From assembly GCA_017856985.1 (NCBI GenBank), contig JAFMEA010000013.1, positions 1 to 48,231 of the forward strand: DNA of 48,231 nucleotides. Direction: 5' to 3'. Under the pieces are notes generated by a model, which was not told where the DNA came from, ran no database searches, and was given only the letters and a program-made list of their open reading frames with translations. Source of the stretch: Planktomarina sp. GTDB taxonomy: Bacteria > Pseudomonadota > Alphaproteobacteria > Rhodobacterales > Rhodobacteraceae. The first letter of the stretch is position 1. Every line of letters starts with the position of its first letter. Shown piece by piece: positions 26,200 through 35,476 of this stretch. The position numbers and the translations under genes were made by a program.

Positions 26200-28992
26200 A
26201 TGAGTTTATATAAAGAATATCTAAAAGAGATAGAAGTCCGCAAGGCTCAAGGTTTGCACCCCAAACCAATTGAAGATGGTTCTTTGATAGAAGAAATTGT
26301 TTTACAGATCAAGGACTTAGATCATAAAGATCGTAGCGATTCACTTAGTCACTTAATCTACAACACTCTACCTGGTACAACTAGCGCAGCGGCGGGAAAG
26401 GCGCAGTTTCTTGAGGAGATTGTGAGTGGCAAAACACTGATCAAAGAAATCAACAGAGATTTTGCTTTAGAACTTCTGTCCCACATGAAGGGTGGTCCAT
26501 CCGTTGCAGTTCTTTTGAATCTCGCATTCAATGATGATCTTGAAATTGCGAAAATGGCGGTAGCGGTTTTAAAGACCCAAGTTTACCTTTATGAAGCAGA
26601 TACCAATCGAATTACCGAAGCTTATGAAGCAGGCAACAAAATTGCTCAGGAGCTGCTCGAAAGCTATGTCAGAGCTGAGTTTTTTACAAAGCTGCCAGAT
26701 GTAGAAGAAGAGATCAAAGTTGTTACTTACATTGCAGCAGAGGGCGACATTTCTACGGACCTTCTTTCGCCAGGCAACCAAGCCCACTCGCGGGCGGATC
26801 GGGAACTGCACGGTCAATGCTTTATATCAGAACGTGCACAGAAAGAAATTGAAGCTCTTAAACTTCAGCATACTGACAAGCGTGTAATGCTAATCGCCGA
26901 GAAGGGTACTATGGGAGTTGGCTCGTCTAGGATGTCGGGGGTCAATAATTTAGCACTTTGGACAGGCAAGAAAGCAAGTGCATATGTACCATTTGTCAAC
27001 ATCGCACCTGTGGTGGCGGGCACTAATGGTATATCACCTATTTTTCTTACCACAGTTGGCGTAACTGGCGGCATTGGCGTTGATCTAAAAAACTGGGTCA
27101 AAAGGTTAGACGAGAGTGGCAATCCAATTCTAAACAATGCTGGAGATCCCATTCTAGAACAGCGCTACTCAGTAGAAACTGGGACGGTCCTAACAATTAA
27201 TACTAAAAATAAAAAACTGTACGATGCCAAAGGCGACAAAGAGCTTGTTGATATGGCTGCTTCGTTCTCACCACAGAAGGTAGAATTCATGAAGGCTGGT
27301 GGCTCTTACGCCATTGTCTTTGGAAAGAAACTCCAGTCATTTGCAGCAAGAACTTTAGGTGTAGAAGCCCCACTGATTTTTGCACTATCAAAAGAAATTA
27401 GTCACGAGGGTCAGGGTTTGACAGCAGTTGAGAAGATTTTCAATGCTAATGCCCTAGGAACAACCCCAGGTAAGGTTCTGCACGCAGGATCCGATGTGCG
27501 TGTTAAAGTAAACATCGTCGGCTCCCAAGATACAACTGGTCTTATGACAAGCCAGGAACTTGAAGCAATGGCTGCAACCATTCTATCTCCTAGTGTGGAT
27601 GGCGCCTATCAGTCTGGTTGCCACACGGCGTCAGTTTGGGACTTTAATGCGCAAGCCAATACACCAAGATTAATGGAATTCATGAACAAGTTTGGACTAG
27701 TTACGGCACGAGACCCCAAGGGTGTCTACCATTCGATGACAGACGTAATTCATAAGGTCCTTAACGATATCACCGTCGATGATTGGGCGATTATAATCGG
27801 TGGTGATAGTCATACACGAATGTCCAAGGGGGTTGCGTTTGGTGCAGACTCCGGAACGGTCGCGCTCGCCCTTTCGACCGGTGAAGCATCGATGCCAATA
27901 CCAGATTCTGTCAAGGTCACTTTTAAAGGCAAGATGGCAGATCATATGGATTTTCGAGACGTCGTACACGCCACACAATCACAGATGTTAGCTCAGCACG
28001 GAGACAATGTCTTTCAGGGCCGTATTATTGAAGTTCATATCGGCACCCTATTAGCAGATCAGGCGTTCACGTTTACAGATTGGACTGCTGAAATGAAAGC
28101 CAAGGCCTCAATCTGTATTTCAAACGATGACACTTTGATCGAGTCTTTGAAAATCTCAAAGTCCCGTATTCAGATAATGATTGATAAAGGCATGGAGCAT
28201 GAGAACGGCATGCTAAAAAAGCTGATTGATATCGCAGAAACAAGAATTTCAGAGATAGCCTCGGGTAAAAAACCAGCTCTTATGCCAGATGGAAATGCGA
28301 AGTATTTTGCTGAAGTGGTTGTTAACCTTGATACTATTGACGAACCAATGATTGCAGATCCAGATGTACACAATGAAGATGTTTCCAAGCGTTATACCCA
28401 TGATATGATCCGCCCAATCTCGGACTATCGTGCAGAAAAAAAAATCGACCTAGCATTTGTCGGCTCCTGCATGGTGCACAAAGGTGATATTAAAATAGTG
28501 GCGCATATGCTTCGAAATCTCGAAGCTATCCACGACAAAGTAGAGTTTAAAGCGCCACTTATCGTTGCAGCGCCCACCTACAACATCATTGACGAATTAA
28601 AAGAAGAGGGAGACTGGGCGATCCTACAAAAATACTGCGGGTTTGAATTTGATGATACTGCCCCAAAGCAAGTGGCGCGAACAGAATATGAGAATATTCT
28701 TTATTTGGAACGGCCAGGTTGCAACCTCTGCATGGGCAATCAGGAGAAAGCAGCAAAAGGCGACACAGTTCTTGCTACGTCAACACGTCTGTTCCAAGGC
28801 CGGGTTGTGGCTGACTCCGCAACTAAAAAAGGAGAGTCGCTTCTTGGATCAACACCTGTAGTAGTTATCTCTGCAATACTTGGACGAACACCAACATTAG
28901 AAGAGTACAAAGAAGCCGTAAAGGGAATTAGACTTACAAAATTTTCTCCACCGCTTCAAAAGCTATCAGGCACACGTTCAGTTCACTTTTAA
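26200..28992 (+). CDS. acnB: Aconitate hydratase B (and likely 2-methylisocitrate dehydratase)
   Basis: Interconverts citrate and isocitrate in the TCA cycle; AcnB enzymes also act on 2-methylisocitrate. At 930 residues it belongs to the long AcnB form. It has the N-terminal HEAT-like and swivel domains, then the catalytic domains with SRMSGVNNLALW, GSQDTTGLMTSQELEAMA, SGCHTASVWD, GGDSHTRMSKGVAFGADSGT and the [4Fe-4S] cysteines in the GSCMVHKGD and PGCNLCMGNQ segments. The domain order with the swivel at the N-terminus separates it from AcnA. It is monocistronic, with 179 bases upstream and no close neighbours on its strand. Confidence 0.97.
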   Translation: MSLYKEYLKEIEVRKAQGLHPKPIEDGSLIEEIVLQIKDLDHKDRSDSLSHLIYNTLPGTTSAAAGKAQFLEEIVSGKTLIKEINRDFALELLSHMKGGPSVAVLLNLAFNDDLEIAKMAVAVLKTQVYLYEADTNRITEAYEAGNKIAQELLESYVRAEFFTKLPDVEEEIKVVTYIAAEGDISTDLLSPGNQAHSRADRELHGQCFISERAQKEIEALKLQHTDKRVMLIAEKGTMGVGSSRMSGVNNLALWTGKKASAYVPFVNIAPVVAGTNGISPIFLTTVGVTGGIGVDLKNWVKRLDESGNPILNNAGDPILEQRYSVETGTVLTINTKNKKLYDAKGDKELVDMAASFSPQKVEFMKAGGSYAIVFGKKLQSFAARTLGVEAPLIFALSKEISHEGQGLTAVEKIFNANALGTTPGKVLHAGSDVRVKVNIVGSQDTTGLMTSQELEAMAATILSPSVDGAYQSGCHTASVWDFNAQANTPRLMEFMNKFGLVTARDPKGVYHSMTDVIHKVLNDITVDDWAIIIGGDSHTRMSKGVAFGADSGTVALALSTGEASMPIPDSVKVTFKGKMADHMDFRDVVHATQSQMLAQHGDNVFQGRIIEVHIGTLLADQAFTFTDWTAEMKAKASICISNDDTLIESLKISKSRIQIMIDKGMEHENGMLKKLIDIAETRISEIASGKKPALMPDGNAKYFAEVVVNLDTIDEPMIADPDVHNEDVSKRYTHDMIRPISDYRAEKKIDLAFVGSCMVHKGDIKIVAHMLRNLEAIHDKVEFKAPLIVAAPTYNIIDELKEEGDWAILQKYCGFEFDDTAPKQVARTEYENILYLERPGCNLCMGNQEKAAKGDTVLATSTRLFQGRVVADSATKKGESLLGSTPVVVISAILGRTPTLEEYKEAVKGIRLTKFSPPLQKLSGTRSVHF

Positions 28993-29108
28993 CCTAAATA
29001 GACAGTAAAAATAGTTAAAGCCACTGGAGCCTTGTACGATGCGCTGGGCAACCGCCCAAAAGCTGCATGTAGATATCAAAATAAAATTCTGTAAGCTGAT
29101 AATAACGG

Positions 29109-29648
29109 CTATGGAAAACTAATCCCGACAGCTTTCAAAGCTGGCAGCACTCTAGTATTCATGTTCCGTTGTGTAAGGGGACCTGCGACTCGCAGTAGTA
29201 CCTTTCCATCCGGCCCTATGATAAAAGTTTCAGGAAGACCATAAACACCCCAGTCCAACCCCATTGAGGCATCTGGATCAGCTCCACTCATAGTAAACGG
29301 ATTGCCTAATTCTTGCAAAAATAGATTAGCTTTTGTTTGGTCGTCTTTATAATTAACCCCAAATACATTAATACCTTTCTCTGAAAGTGACATCAAAGTT
29401 GGATGCTCAGCTCGGCACGGACCGCACCAGCTCGCCCAAAAGTTTACAAATGTTACCTTGCCATTTCTCAAATCACTTTGACCAAAGGGAATACTGCCCA
29501 TCAAAGGCTGCAACTGTACCCTTGGGGCGTCTTTTCCAATATTTATGCTAGGAAGTACATCAGGGTCTTCACGCTGCATGCCAAAGAATGCAAATGCAAC
29601 AAAAGTACCAAATAGCAAAAAAGGAACCCCAACTAGAAAGTTACGCAT
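29109..29648 (-). CDS. ccmG: Thiol:disulfide interchange protein CcmG/DsbE
   Basis: Membrane-anchored periplasmic thioredoxin that reduces apocytochrome c (or CcmH) cysteines before haem attachment. The 179 residues have an N-terminal membrane segment (about 5-24) and a TlpA-like domain. The redox motif is WCGPC in NFWASWCGPCRAEHP, and the cis-proline side has GVYGLPETFIIGPDGK, which is the CcmG signature. The ATG at 29648 lies within the last codons of ccmD (ATGCGTAA overlap), so the two are translationally coupled. It is the last gene of the ccm group. Confidence 0.96.
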   Translation of the reverse strand: MRNFLVGVPFLLFGTFVAFAFFGMQREDPDVLPSINIGKDAPRVQLQPLMGSIPFGQSDLRNGKVTFVNFWASWCGPCRAEHPTLMSLSEKGINVFGVNYKDDQTKANLFLQELGNPFTMSGADPDASMGLDWGVYGLPETFIIGPDGKVLLRVAGPLTQRNMNTRVLPALKAVGISFP

Positions 29649-29793
29649 CCTTTCGTGCCTCAGCTGCCATGAGTCTACGTTTGATTATCAGACCTCTACG
29701 CCAATACAGGAAGCTAATAATTAAAATCAGTAAAAAAGTTATGCCGTAAGCACTAGTCACTTCCACTGCATATTTGCCAAGATCAGGCATCAT
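29641..29793 (-). CDS. ccmD: Haem exporter protein CcmD (small)
   Basis: A 50-residue protein read between ccmC and ccmG: it begins MMPDLGKYAVEVTSAYG, continues with one membrane segment (ITFLLILIISFLYW) and a basic stretch (RRGLIIKRRLM), and ends AEARKDA. This is the CcmD layout: a short N-terminus, one transmembrane helix and a positively charged cytoplasmic end. CcmD helps release holo-CcmE from the CcmABC complex. Its start overlaps the ccmC stop (ATGATG) and its end overlaps the ccmG start. A second ATG one codon later is equally possible. Confidence 0.93.
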   Translation of the reverse strand: MMPDLGKYAVEVTSAYGITFLLILIISFLYWRRGLIIKRRLMAAEARKDA

Positions 29794-30560
29794 TTCAACC
29801 TCTCCAACCCTTCTAGTACTTGCAACCGTTGAGCCCGTATTTCTGTTCTTGCCCCAATCAAAAGTAGCGTAAGAAACAAAAGCCCAAACCCAATCATAGA
29901 GAGCAATAGAGGTTGAAAAAAGATACTAGATATATTTTTCTGGCTTACTCCATCCGCAATAGTAACTGTTGTACCTTGGTGCAGTCCCTGGTTCCAAAAA
30001 ATAACAGCATAGCGACTAAGTACTGCAAATACAGCCCCAACAAGTGCTAGAACTGATGTTAAATCGGCTACCTTATCTTGATCGTCGATAGCAGCCCAGA
30101 GGGCCACATATCCAATATAAAACAAAAATAGAATTAGAAAGCTAGTTAAACGAGGGTCCCAGACCCAATATGTACCCCATATAGGTTGTCCCCAAATTGC
30201 TCCTGTCGTCAACGCAATGACCGTCATAGTCATTCCTATGGGGGCAGAGGCTTTGGCGACTAAAACTGACACATGTTGCCTTCGTACCAGCCAAAATAAA
30301 GAGCCAAGAACCATAACAAAGTAACCATTGATCGCTATAAAAGCCGAAGGAACATGCAAATAAATAATTTTTACTGTAGAACCCTGACGCGCATCATCAG
30401 GTGTTAAAAAAAACCCCCAAATCAAGCCGGTCCCAAGACAAAGAACAGTCAAGGCGATTATCCACGGCAAACACAAGCCAGACCAACGCATAAAAACCTT
30501 GGGATTAGCCAGTTTCCAAAAGAAAGGCCAAAAATGCTTCATGCCTAATTTTGTGCTCAT
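29790..30560 (-). CDS. ccmC: Haem exporter protein CcmC
   Basis: Six-segment membrane protein that loads haem onto CcmE. The 256 residues include the tryptophan-rich WWD-type signature, here GTYWVWDPRLTSFLILF, and conserved histidines (YLHVPSAF and the second periplasmic loop). HxxP...G motifs match the family. It follows ccmB with 42 bases between and overlaps ccmD. An alternative start is Met7 (MKHFWPF), but the first ATG is kept because no ribosome binding site clearly favours one. Confidence 0.96.
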   Translation of the reverse strand: MSTKLGMKHFWPFFWKLANPKVFMRWSGLCLPWIIALTVLCLGTGLIWGFFLTPDDARQGSTVKIIYLHVPSAFIAINGYFVMVLGSLFWLVRRQHVSVLVAKASAPIGMTMTVIALTTGAIWGQPIWGTYWVWDPRLTSFLILFLFYIGYVALWAAIDDQDKVADLTSVLALVGAVFAVLSRYAVIFWNQGLHQGTTVTIADGVSQKNISSIFFQPLLLSMIGFGLLFLTLLLIGARTEIRAQRLQVLEGLERLK

Positions 30561-30602
30561 AAGCTTAGCCTTATAATTTTATAATCTAAATAAACCGCCA
30601 TA

Positions 30603-31259
30603 TCACTGCAGATTAGCCCGCAACGCCATCGCCGAAAAAAAGGGTAAGATTGCAATTGCTCCAAGAGTAATTGCTAAAATAGGTATTAAAGACCCATCCA
30701 GTTCCTTTCCTAACGCCGCAGCATTAACCGTCAATGCACCAAATATCAAAGTTGGAATATATAAAGGTAACACTAAAAGTGATAATAGAAGTCCACCCCT
30801 CCTAACGCCAAGTGTCAGGGTGGCTCCAAACGATCCAATCAAACTAAGTGCAGGTGTGCCCAACAATAATGACAGACACAGAACTCCACCAACCTCTAGG
30901 TTTAAATTCAATAATATACCAAATACAGGAGCCGCCAAAGATAATGGCAAACCTGTGGTGAACCAGTGCGCGGCTGCTTTTGCCAAATAAACACTCTCCA
31001 AAGGTAAGGGAGATGTGGCCAGTAACTCCAATGTACCGTCCTCATAATCCATCCCAAAAATGCGATCTGATGATAGCAGACAGGCCAGCAAAGCCCCGAG
31101 CCAAAGCAAACCCGGTGCTATTTTTGCTAATACAGACTGATCTGGGCCTAAGGCAAATGGCATAAGAACGACTAAAATTAAAAAAAACACTAAAGCCAAA
31201 CCAAAACCACCACCAGATCTCACGGAAAGAACAACGTCTCTTGTGAATAACTGAATCAT
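30603..31259 (-). CDS. ccmB: Haem exporter protein CcmB
   Basis: Membrane subunit of the CcmAB ABC transporter that drives release of haem-loaded CcmE during cytochrome c maturation. The 218-residue protein has about six membrane segments and the CcmB pattern FLILVVLMPFALGPD, LLASSP-like TSPLPLESVYLAKA, and SLIGSFGATLTLG. Its ATG overlaps the ccmA stop by four bases (ATGA). The length is normal for the family. Confidence 0.95.
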   Translation of the reverse strand: MIQLFTRDVVLSVRSGGGFGLALVFFLILVVLMPFALGPDQSVLAKIAPGLLWLGALLACLLSSDRIFGMDYEDGTLELLATSPLPLESVYLAKAAAHWFTTGLPLSLAAPVFGILLNLNLEVGGVLCLSLLLGTPALSLIGSFGATLTLGVRRGGLLLSLLVLPLYIPTLIFGALTVNAAALGKELDGSLIPILAITLGAIAILPFFSAMALRANLQ

Positions 31260-31867
31260 TCCAACGGCTCATCAAAGTTGGAGGTAACGATACTTCTAGC
31301 TTTACAGAACTGTGCCAGATCAAGCGTTTCTGCGTTAATATTAAGGTCGTTGTGCGCACTCAACAATGCAGCACCGCCCGCCTGCAAGTGACTATCAATA
31401 GTCATGTAAAACAAAGCTATATTTTCGGCATCTAAGGATGCTGTAGGTTCATCCATTATCCAAAGGTCGCAACCTGTTACCAACATTCTTGTTAAGCTTA
31501 GGCGGCGTTTTTGCCCCGCTGACAAATTTGCCGCTGGCCTTTGAGCTAGATCGTTTAGTTTATATGCAAGAAGGACTTCTTCCGTCATCGATCCGCCATA
31601 CACGTCAGCCCAGAACTTCAAGTTTTCAAAGACACTCATCGATCCCTTGATCCCCTCTGCGTGTGCCGCGTAGGCCACGGACCCTTCCAGATTAATATCA
31701 CCTAATAGAGGGTCCTGCAGACCAGCAACACAACGAAGCAAAGTCGTTTTTCCAACACCATTTGGTCCGCGCAAAACTAGCGCCTGACCTGCCTTTAGCA
31801 TAAAATTCACGTCGTTTAGTAAAGATATTCTACCCCGCCCAACACTTAAGTTTGAAACTTTTAACAT
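31256..31867 (-). CDS. ccmA: Haem exporter ATP-binding protein CcmA
   Basis: ATPase of the CcmABCD complex. The 203 residues contain the Walker A motif GPNGVGKTT (about 34-42), the ABC signature NLSAGQKRRLSL, Walker B CDLWIMDEPTASLD and an H-loop in LLSAHND. The compact size and the YAAHAEGIKGSMSVFENLKFW segment (CcmA-type LGHxxGxKxxLTxxENLxF) separate it from other ABC ATPases. It follows the Mth938-like gene with a three-base gap, so the ccm genes are appended to the secDF group. Confidence 0.95.
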   Translation of the reverse strand: MLKVSNLSVGRGRISLLNDVNFMLKAGQALVLRGPNGVGKTTLLRCVAGLQDPLLGDINLEGSVAYAAHAEGIKGSMSVFENLKFWADVYGGSMTEEVLLAYKLNDLAQRPAANLSAGQKRRLSLTRMLVTGCDLWIMDEPTASLDAENIALFYMTIDSHLQAGGAALLSAHNDLNINAETLDLAQFCKARSIVTSNFDEPLE

Positions 31868-31870
31868 CGC

Positions 31871-32224
31871 TCAAACCGGAATCAGGGCTAAGCCAATACG
31901 CCTACCCTCCGAAAGCATAACGTTATAGGTGCGGCAGGCGGTTGGCGAGTTCATTATCTCAACACCGATACCCGCATCTTCCAACGCTGTTCTAAAGTTT
32001 AGTGGAATTTGACAGATTTGTGCTCCTGTTCCCACGAAGACTACATCTAAATCATTCGCTGCCAAAACAAACGGAGTAGGGTCTTCAAATCCGAGCCAAT
32101 GCCCACAGGAATTCGGTAATATTGCAACCTGCCCTTCAAACACTTCTCCCGCAATTCGAAAAAAATTTGGCCCATACCCGTCTACTGGTCGACCCTCTTC
32201 AAAGGTTATTTCCGTTAACCGCAT
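31871..32224 (-). CDS. Mth938-like (DUF498/NDUFAF3-related) protein
   Basis: A 117-residue soluble protein with the DUF498 pattern: GYGPNFFRIAGEVFEG near the start, FVGTGAQICQIPL in the middle and the closing NVMLSEGRRIGLALIPV. Homologues include human NDUFAF3, a complex I assembly factor, and archaeal Mth938. The bacterial function is not established. The gene directly abuts secF (stop at 32225) and ccmA. This location between secF and the ccm genes is common in Rhodobacterales. Confidence 0.88.
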   Translation of the reverse strand: MRLTEITFEEGRPVDGYGPNFFRIAGEVFEGQVAILPNSCGHWLGFEDPTPFVLAANDLDVVFVGTGAQICQIPLNFRTALEDAGIGVEIMNSPTACRTYNVMLSEGRRIGLALIPV

Positions 32225-33193
32225 TTAAGCGTCGATATTTGCAAATTGGTTCCCATCAGTGTTGTTGGTCTTTGACCAATCACGCTTTACCCCGAGGGAG
32301 AGTAACGTGGAGCTGGCAACGAATACTGAGGAATATGTACCAACTAATACCCCCCATATCATTGCAAAGACAAAACCACGTATAACATCTCCACCCAAAA
32401 CAAATAGAGAAACTAATGCCAGCAATGTTGTAACCGATGTCATTACAGTTCGACTAAGTGTTTCATTGATAGACATGTTCAATACTTCGGCCAAATCTTT
32501 TTTCTTATAACGTCGAAGATTTTCTCGAACCCTGTCGAACACAACTACTGTATCATTAAGGGAATATCCAACTATCGTCAGTAAAGCTGCAATAATGGCT
32601 AAATCAAACTTAATTTGAAGTACTGAAAAAACTCCAATAGTTAAAACTATATCATGTACAATAGCACCAACGGCTCCAACCGCAAATTGCCACTCAAATC
32701 GCAACCAAATATAAATCAAAACTACCGTCATTGCGATAAACACCGCCCAGGCAGCAGACTGAATTAGTTCTCCAGACACTTTAGGACCGACTGACTCAAC
32801 AGACGGAAATATTATGTCAGGTGCTATATCTCGCAACACAGCCTGAACTTGAATTACAATATTAGAAGCCACTGACTCCTGTCCTTCTTGAGTTTGAATA
32901 CGGATTTGTGCGACGTGTTGATCAGATCGAAAAGTAGGGTCAAAAACTTCAGCAATTGAAATATCACCCAGCATTAAAGGTTCCATAGCAGAACGATAGA
33001 CCGCCACATCTATTGGACTAGTGCTTTCCGCTCTAATGGTAGTGCCACCTTTAAAGTCTATGCCAAAGTTTAAGCCTATAACTAGGGTTGAGGCGATAGA
33101 ACAAATTATCAAAATGGATGATAAACCAACCCAAATTTTCCATTTTTTAAAAAAATCGAATGCAGTATTCTCATTAACAAGTCTTAAGCGCAT
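32225..33193 (-). CDS. secF: Protein translocase subunit SecF
   Basis: With SecD it uses proton motive force to pull secreted proteins through SecYEG into the periplasm. The 322-residue membrane protein has six segments. It carries the family motif GIDFKGGT at about residues 43-50 (end of the first segment) and the C-terminal signature DTVVVFDRVRENLR with SRTVMTSVTTLLAL. It starts three bases after the secD stop. Separate secD and secF, rather than a fusion, is the usual arrangement. Confidence 0.97.
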   Translation of the reverse strand: MRLRLVNENTAFDFFKKWKIWVGLSSILIICSIASTLVIGLNFGIDFKGGTTIRAESTSPIDVAVYRSAMEPLMLGDISIAEVFDPTFRSDQHVAQIRIQTQEGQESVASNIVIQVQAVLRDIAPDIIFPSVESVGPKVSGELIQSAAWAVFIAMTVVLIYIWLRFEWQFAVGAVGAIVHDIVLTIGVFSVLQIKFDLAIIAALLTIVGYSLNDTVVVFDRVRENLRRYKKKDLAEVLNMSINETLSRTVMTSVTTLLALVSLFVLGGDVIRGFVFAMIWGVLVGTYSSVFVASSTLLSLGVKRDWSKTNNTDGNQFANIDA

Positions 33194-33196
33194 CGC

Positions 33197-34828
33197 CTAC
33201 ACCTCCAATATTTTTGGCTTGCGGCGTTCAAACCAAATCACAATCATAATCCGGGTCACAAATATTGCCGTAAAGACAGATGTTATGATGCCCAGCCCTA
33301 AAGTGATCGCAAAACCTTTAACAGGCCCAGCCCCAAAGTAGAAAAGTATTGCCGCAGTTAATAGCGTTGTAATATTTGCATCAATAATTGCAGACAGTGC
33401 TTTTTCATAACCCAATTCAATAGCCCGCGCAGGACCCTTGGCTGTTTTAAGTTCCTCACGAATACGTTCAAAAACAAGGACATTAGCATCAACAGCCATT
33501 CCAATCGTAAGCACTATGCCTGCAATTCCTGGCAGAGTGAGAGTAGCCCCAATCATTGACAAAAGGCCAAAAATTAAACCAACATTAATTATTAGTGCAG
33601 CATTTGCGAAAAGGCCAAAAGTGCCATATGACAATGCCATAAAAATTAACACAGACCCAAAAGCAACTATGCACGCCACCTTTCCCGCATCAATACTATC
33701 TTGGCCCAACTCCGGACCAACCGTACGTTCTTCCAAAAACTCCAAACTGGCGGGAAGTGACCCAGCGCGTAATAATGTGGCAAGTCTAGTGCTCTCCAGC
33801 ACGTCAAAATTCCCAGTAATAATTCCAGACCCACCTGTTATTGCAGATTGAATAACTGGAGCAGAAATTACCTGTTCATCCAAGACAATCGCAAATGGTT
33901 CACCAATATGCTCCGCCGTATATTGACCAAATTTTCGGGCTCCAGATGTGTTGAACATAAAATTGACAGCTGGACGACCATTTTGGTCAAACGCCGGCTG
34001 TGCATTGGTCAGTTCTTCGCCAGTTACAACTGGGGTCCTTTCAAGAATATAGTAAAGCTCCTGATCCTCAGCGGATTGTACCAACTCGTTACCAACTCCA
34101 GCAGCACCATTTGGGTTGCTTGTCTGACCGACAACGGTTTGAAATGTTAATAATGCAGGTGTCCCAATGAGATCTTTCAACTCCTGCGCAGAACCAAGCC
34201 CTGGTACCTGAATTAAAACTCGATCATTTCCTTGCCGCTGAATGGTAGGTTCACGTGTCCCAGCCTCATCGACTCGACGACGAATAATCTCAAGTGACTG
34301 TGCCATAGTTCGGTTATCAGTTGCCAGTTTTTCTGCTTGGGATAACGTTACAATTAATTGATCCCCCTCTGCAGTCACCACAATATCGTCAGTCATGCCA
34401 CCTGCTATGGACGACACAGGCCGAGCTAAAGTTCGCACAGTGTCTAGCGCATCATCCATAAATTCTGGGTTACCAATGCGGACACGTAACTCCCCTTCAT
34501 CCCCCTCTTGTTGGCGAATAGCACCAATTTTTGCTCGTTGTTCACGCAAAGCATTTCGAACTTCAGGCCAAAAGGCTTCGAGACGTGTCGTGTAAACTTC
34601 TTCAAGTTTAATTTCGCCTAAGAGATGTGCCCCACCTCTGAGGTCTAATCCGAGGTTAACAAGGCCAGATGGTAAAAATGAGGGCCAACCAGTACCTTTG
34701 CGACCTATCTCATTTGCATCGTTGAAAGCCTCAACTTTGGTGTAAAAGCCATTGGGCAAAGCAAATAGAAGTCCCATCGCACAGACCAACCAAATTACAC
34801 CCCGCTTCCAACCCTCTATTTGTAACAT
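33197..34828 (-). CDS. secD: Protein translocase subunit SecD
   Basis: Partner of SecF. I choose the ATG at 34828 (MLQIEGWKRG), with GGGAG seven bases upstream, over a TTG two codons earlier; this gives 543 residues. The first segment is followed by NLGLDLRGGAHL (D-LRGG motif). There is a large periplasmic domain (about 60-360, including IRRRVDEAGTREPTIQRQG and RVLIQVPG), then five further segments with the signature GMAVDANVLVFERIREEL. It lies downstream of yajC and directly upstream of secF. Confidence 0.97.
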   Translation of the reverse strand: MLQIEGWKRGVIWLVCAMGLLFALPNGFYTKVEAFNDANEIGRKGTGWPSFLPSGLVNLGLDLRGGAHLLGEIKLEEVYTTRLEAFWPEVRNALREQRAKIGAIRQQEGDEGELRVRIGNPEFMDDALDTVRTLARPVSSIAGGMTDDIVVTAEGDQLIVTLSQAEKLATDNRTMAQSLEIIRRRVDEAGTREPTIQRQGNDRVLIQVPGLGSAQELKDLIGTPALLTFQTVVGQTSNPNGAAGVGNELVQSAEDQELYYILERTPVVTGEELTNAQPAFDQNGRPAVNFMFNTSGARKFGQYTAEHIGEPFAIVLDEQVISAPVIQSAITGGSGIITGNFDVLESTRLATLLRAGSLPASLEFLEERTVGPELGQDSIDAGKVACIVAFGSVLIFMALSYGTFGLFANAALIINVGLIFGLLSMIGATLTLPGIAGIVLTIGMAVDANVLVFERIREELKTAKGPARAIELGYEKALSAIIDANITTLLTAAILFYFGAGPVKGFAITLGLGIITSVFTAIFVTRIMIVIWFERRKPKILEV

Positions 34829-34867
34829 CTTCAAGCTCCCAGCCTATCATTCTGTTTGTCGGGATTT

Positions 34868-35152
34868 TTATTTGGCGGGCACTGTCTTGTTGCGTACATC
34901 AGCGATAGTGGCTTGAACAACCTTCACCGAGGGTAAATCCTTGGCGAATTGAACTTCAATCTCATTACTGTCAGCTTTGATTTTGGTAACTTTTCCTATC
35001 AAGCCTCCTGCTGTCACAACTTCATCACCCTTAGCCAAATTACTGACCATATTCTGATGTTGTTTCATCTTCTTTTGTTGTGGCCGGAAAACCAGCATAT
35101 AAAAAATGCCAATAATCAGCAGTGGAAACATAAATGTGCCTAAAGTGTCCAT
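34868..35152 (-). CDS. yajC: Sec translocon accessory subunit YajC
   Basis: A 94-residue protein with one N-terminal membrane helix (about 6-22) and the signature FYMLVFRPQQKKMKQHQNMVSNLAKGDEVVTAGG, split here only by eye; the rest is a small soluble beta-rich domain. YajC associates with SecDF in the inner membrane. It is the first gene of the yajC-secD-secF run. A GAGG lies six bases before the ATG at 35152. The promoter for the whole nine-gene minus-strand run should be in the 324-base gap upstream. Confidence 0.95.
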   Translation of the reverse strand: MDTLGTFMFPLLIIGIFYMLVFRPQQKKMKQHQNMVSNLAKGDEVVTAGGLIGKVTKIKADSNEIEVQFAKDLPSVKVVQATIADVRNKTVPAK

Positions 35153-35476
35153 AAATACCTCATAAAATTACATACAGCGCCGTGCCGTAGGTTCTCGCAG
35201 AATGTATTATTTAGGAACCACCATTGCAAGGGAGACAGTGTCTTGAGAGTAAGGTTAAAACATTATTTTTGTAATAATTCTGAAGTTTTGAGGCTCTTTC
35301 TTTAAATTCACAAGAAGTAGTAAGAAGTGACAAGGTTATATGTTTATAATTACTAAAAAGTGCAAAGCTCACTCCATCATATTATGCAGTATATTAACTT
35401 CAACATTTTAGTATCGTGACCTATGCCTCACCATTAGGCATAACGGCATTATTGATTCTTTTGATGGAGCAAAGCC
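35153..35476. other. Divergent yajC/serS intergenic region
   Basis: A 324-base AT-rich non-coding stretch serving two divergent units. The serS side contains a 7-bp stem-loop TATGCCT/AGGCATA at 35422-35442, about 34 bases before the serS start. No T-box, riboswitch or convincing promoter hexamers were recognised, and I see no small ORF. Confidence 0.55.
35422..35442 (+). promoter_or_regulatory. Stem-loop in the serS leader
   Basis: TATGCCT (35422-35428) pairs with AGGCATA (35436-35442) around a seven-base loop. It is not followed by a T-run. It could be part of the serS untranslated leader or a DNA operator. Confidence 0.35.

Noticed and set aside
29045-29058. TGGGC-AACC-GCCCA hairpin after acnB as a terminator
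   Set aside because: No T-run on either side and a five-base stem; could be incidental.
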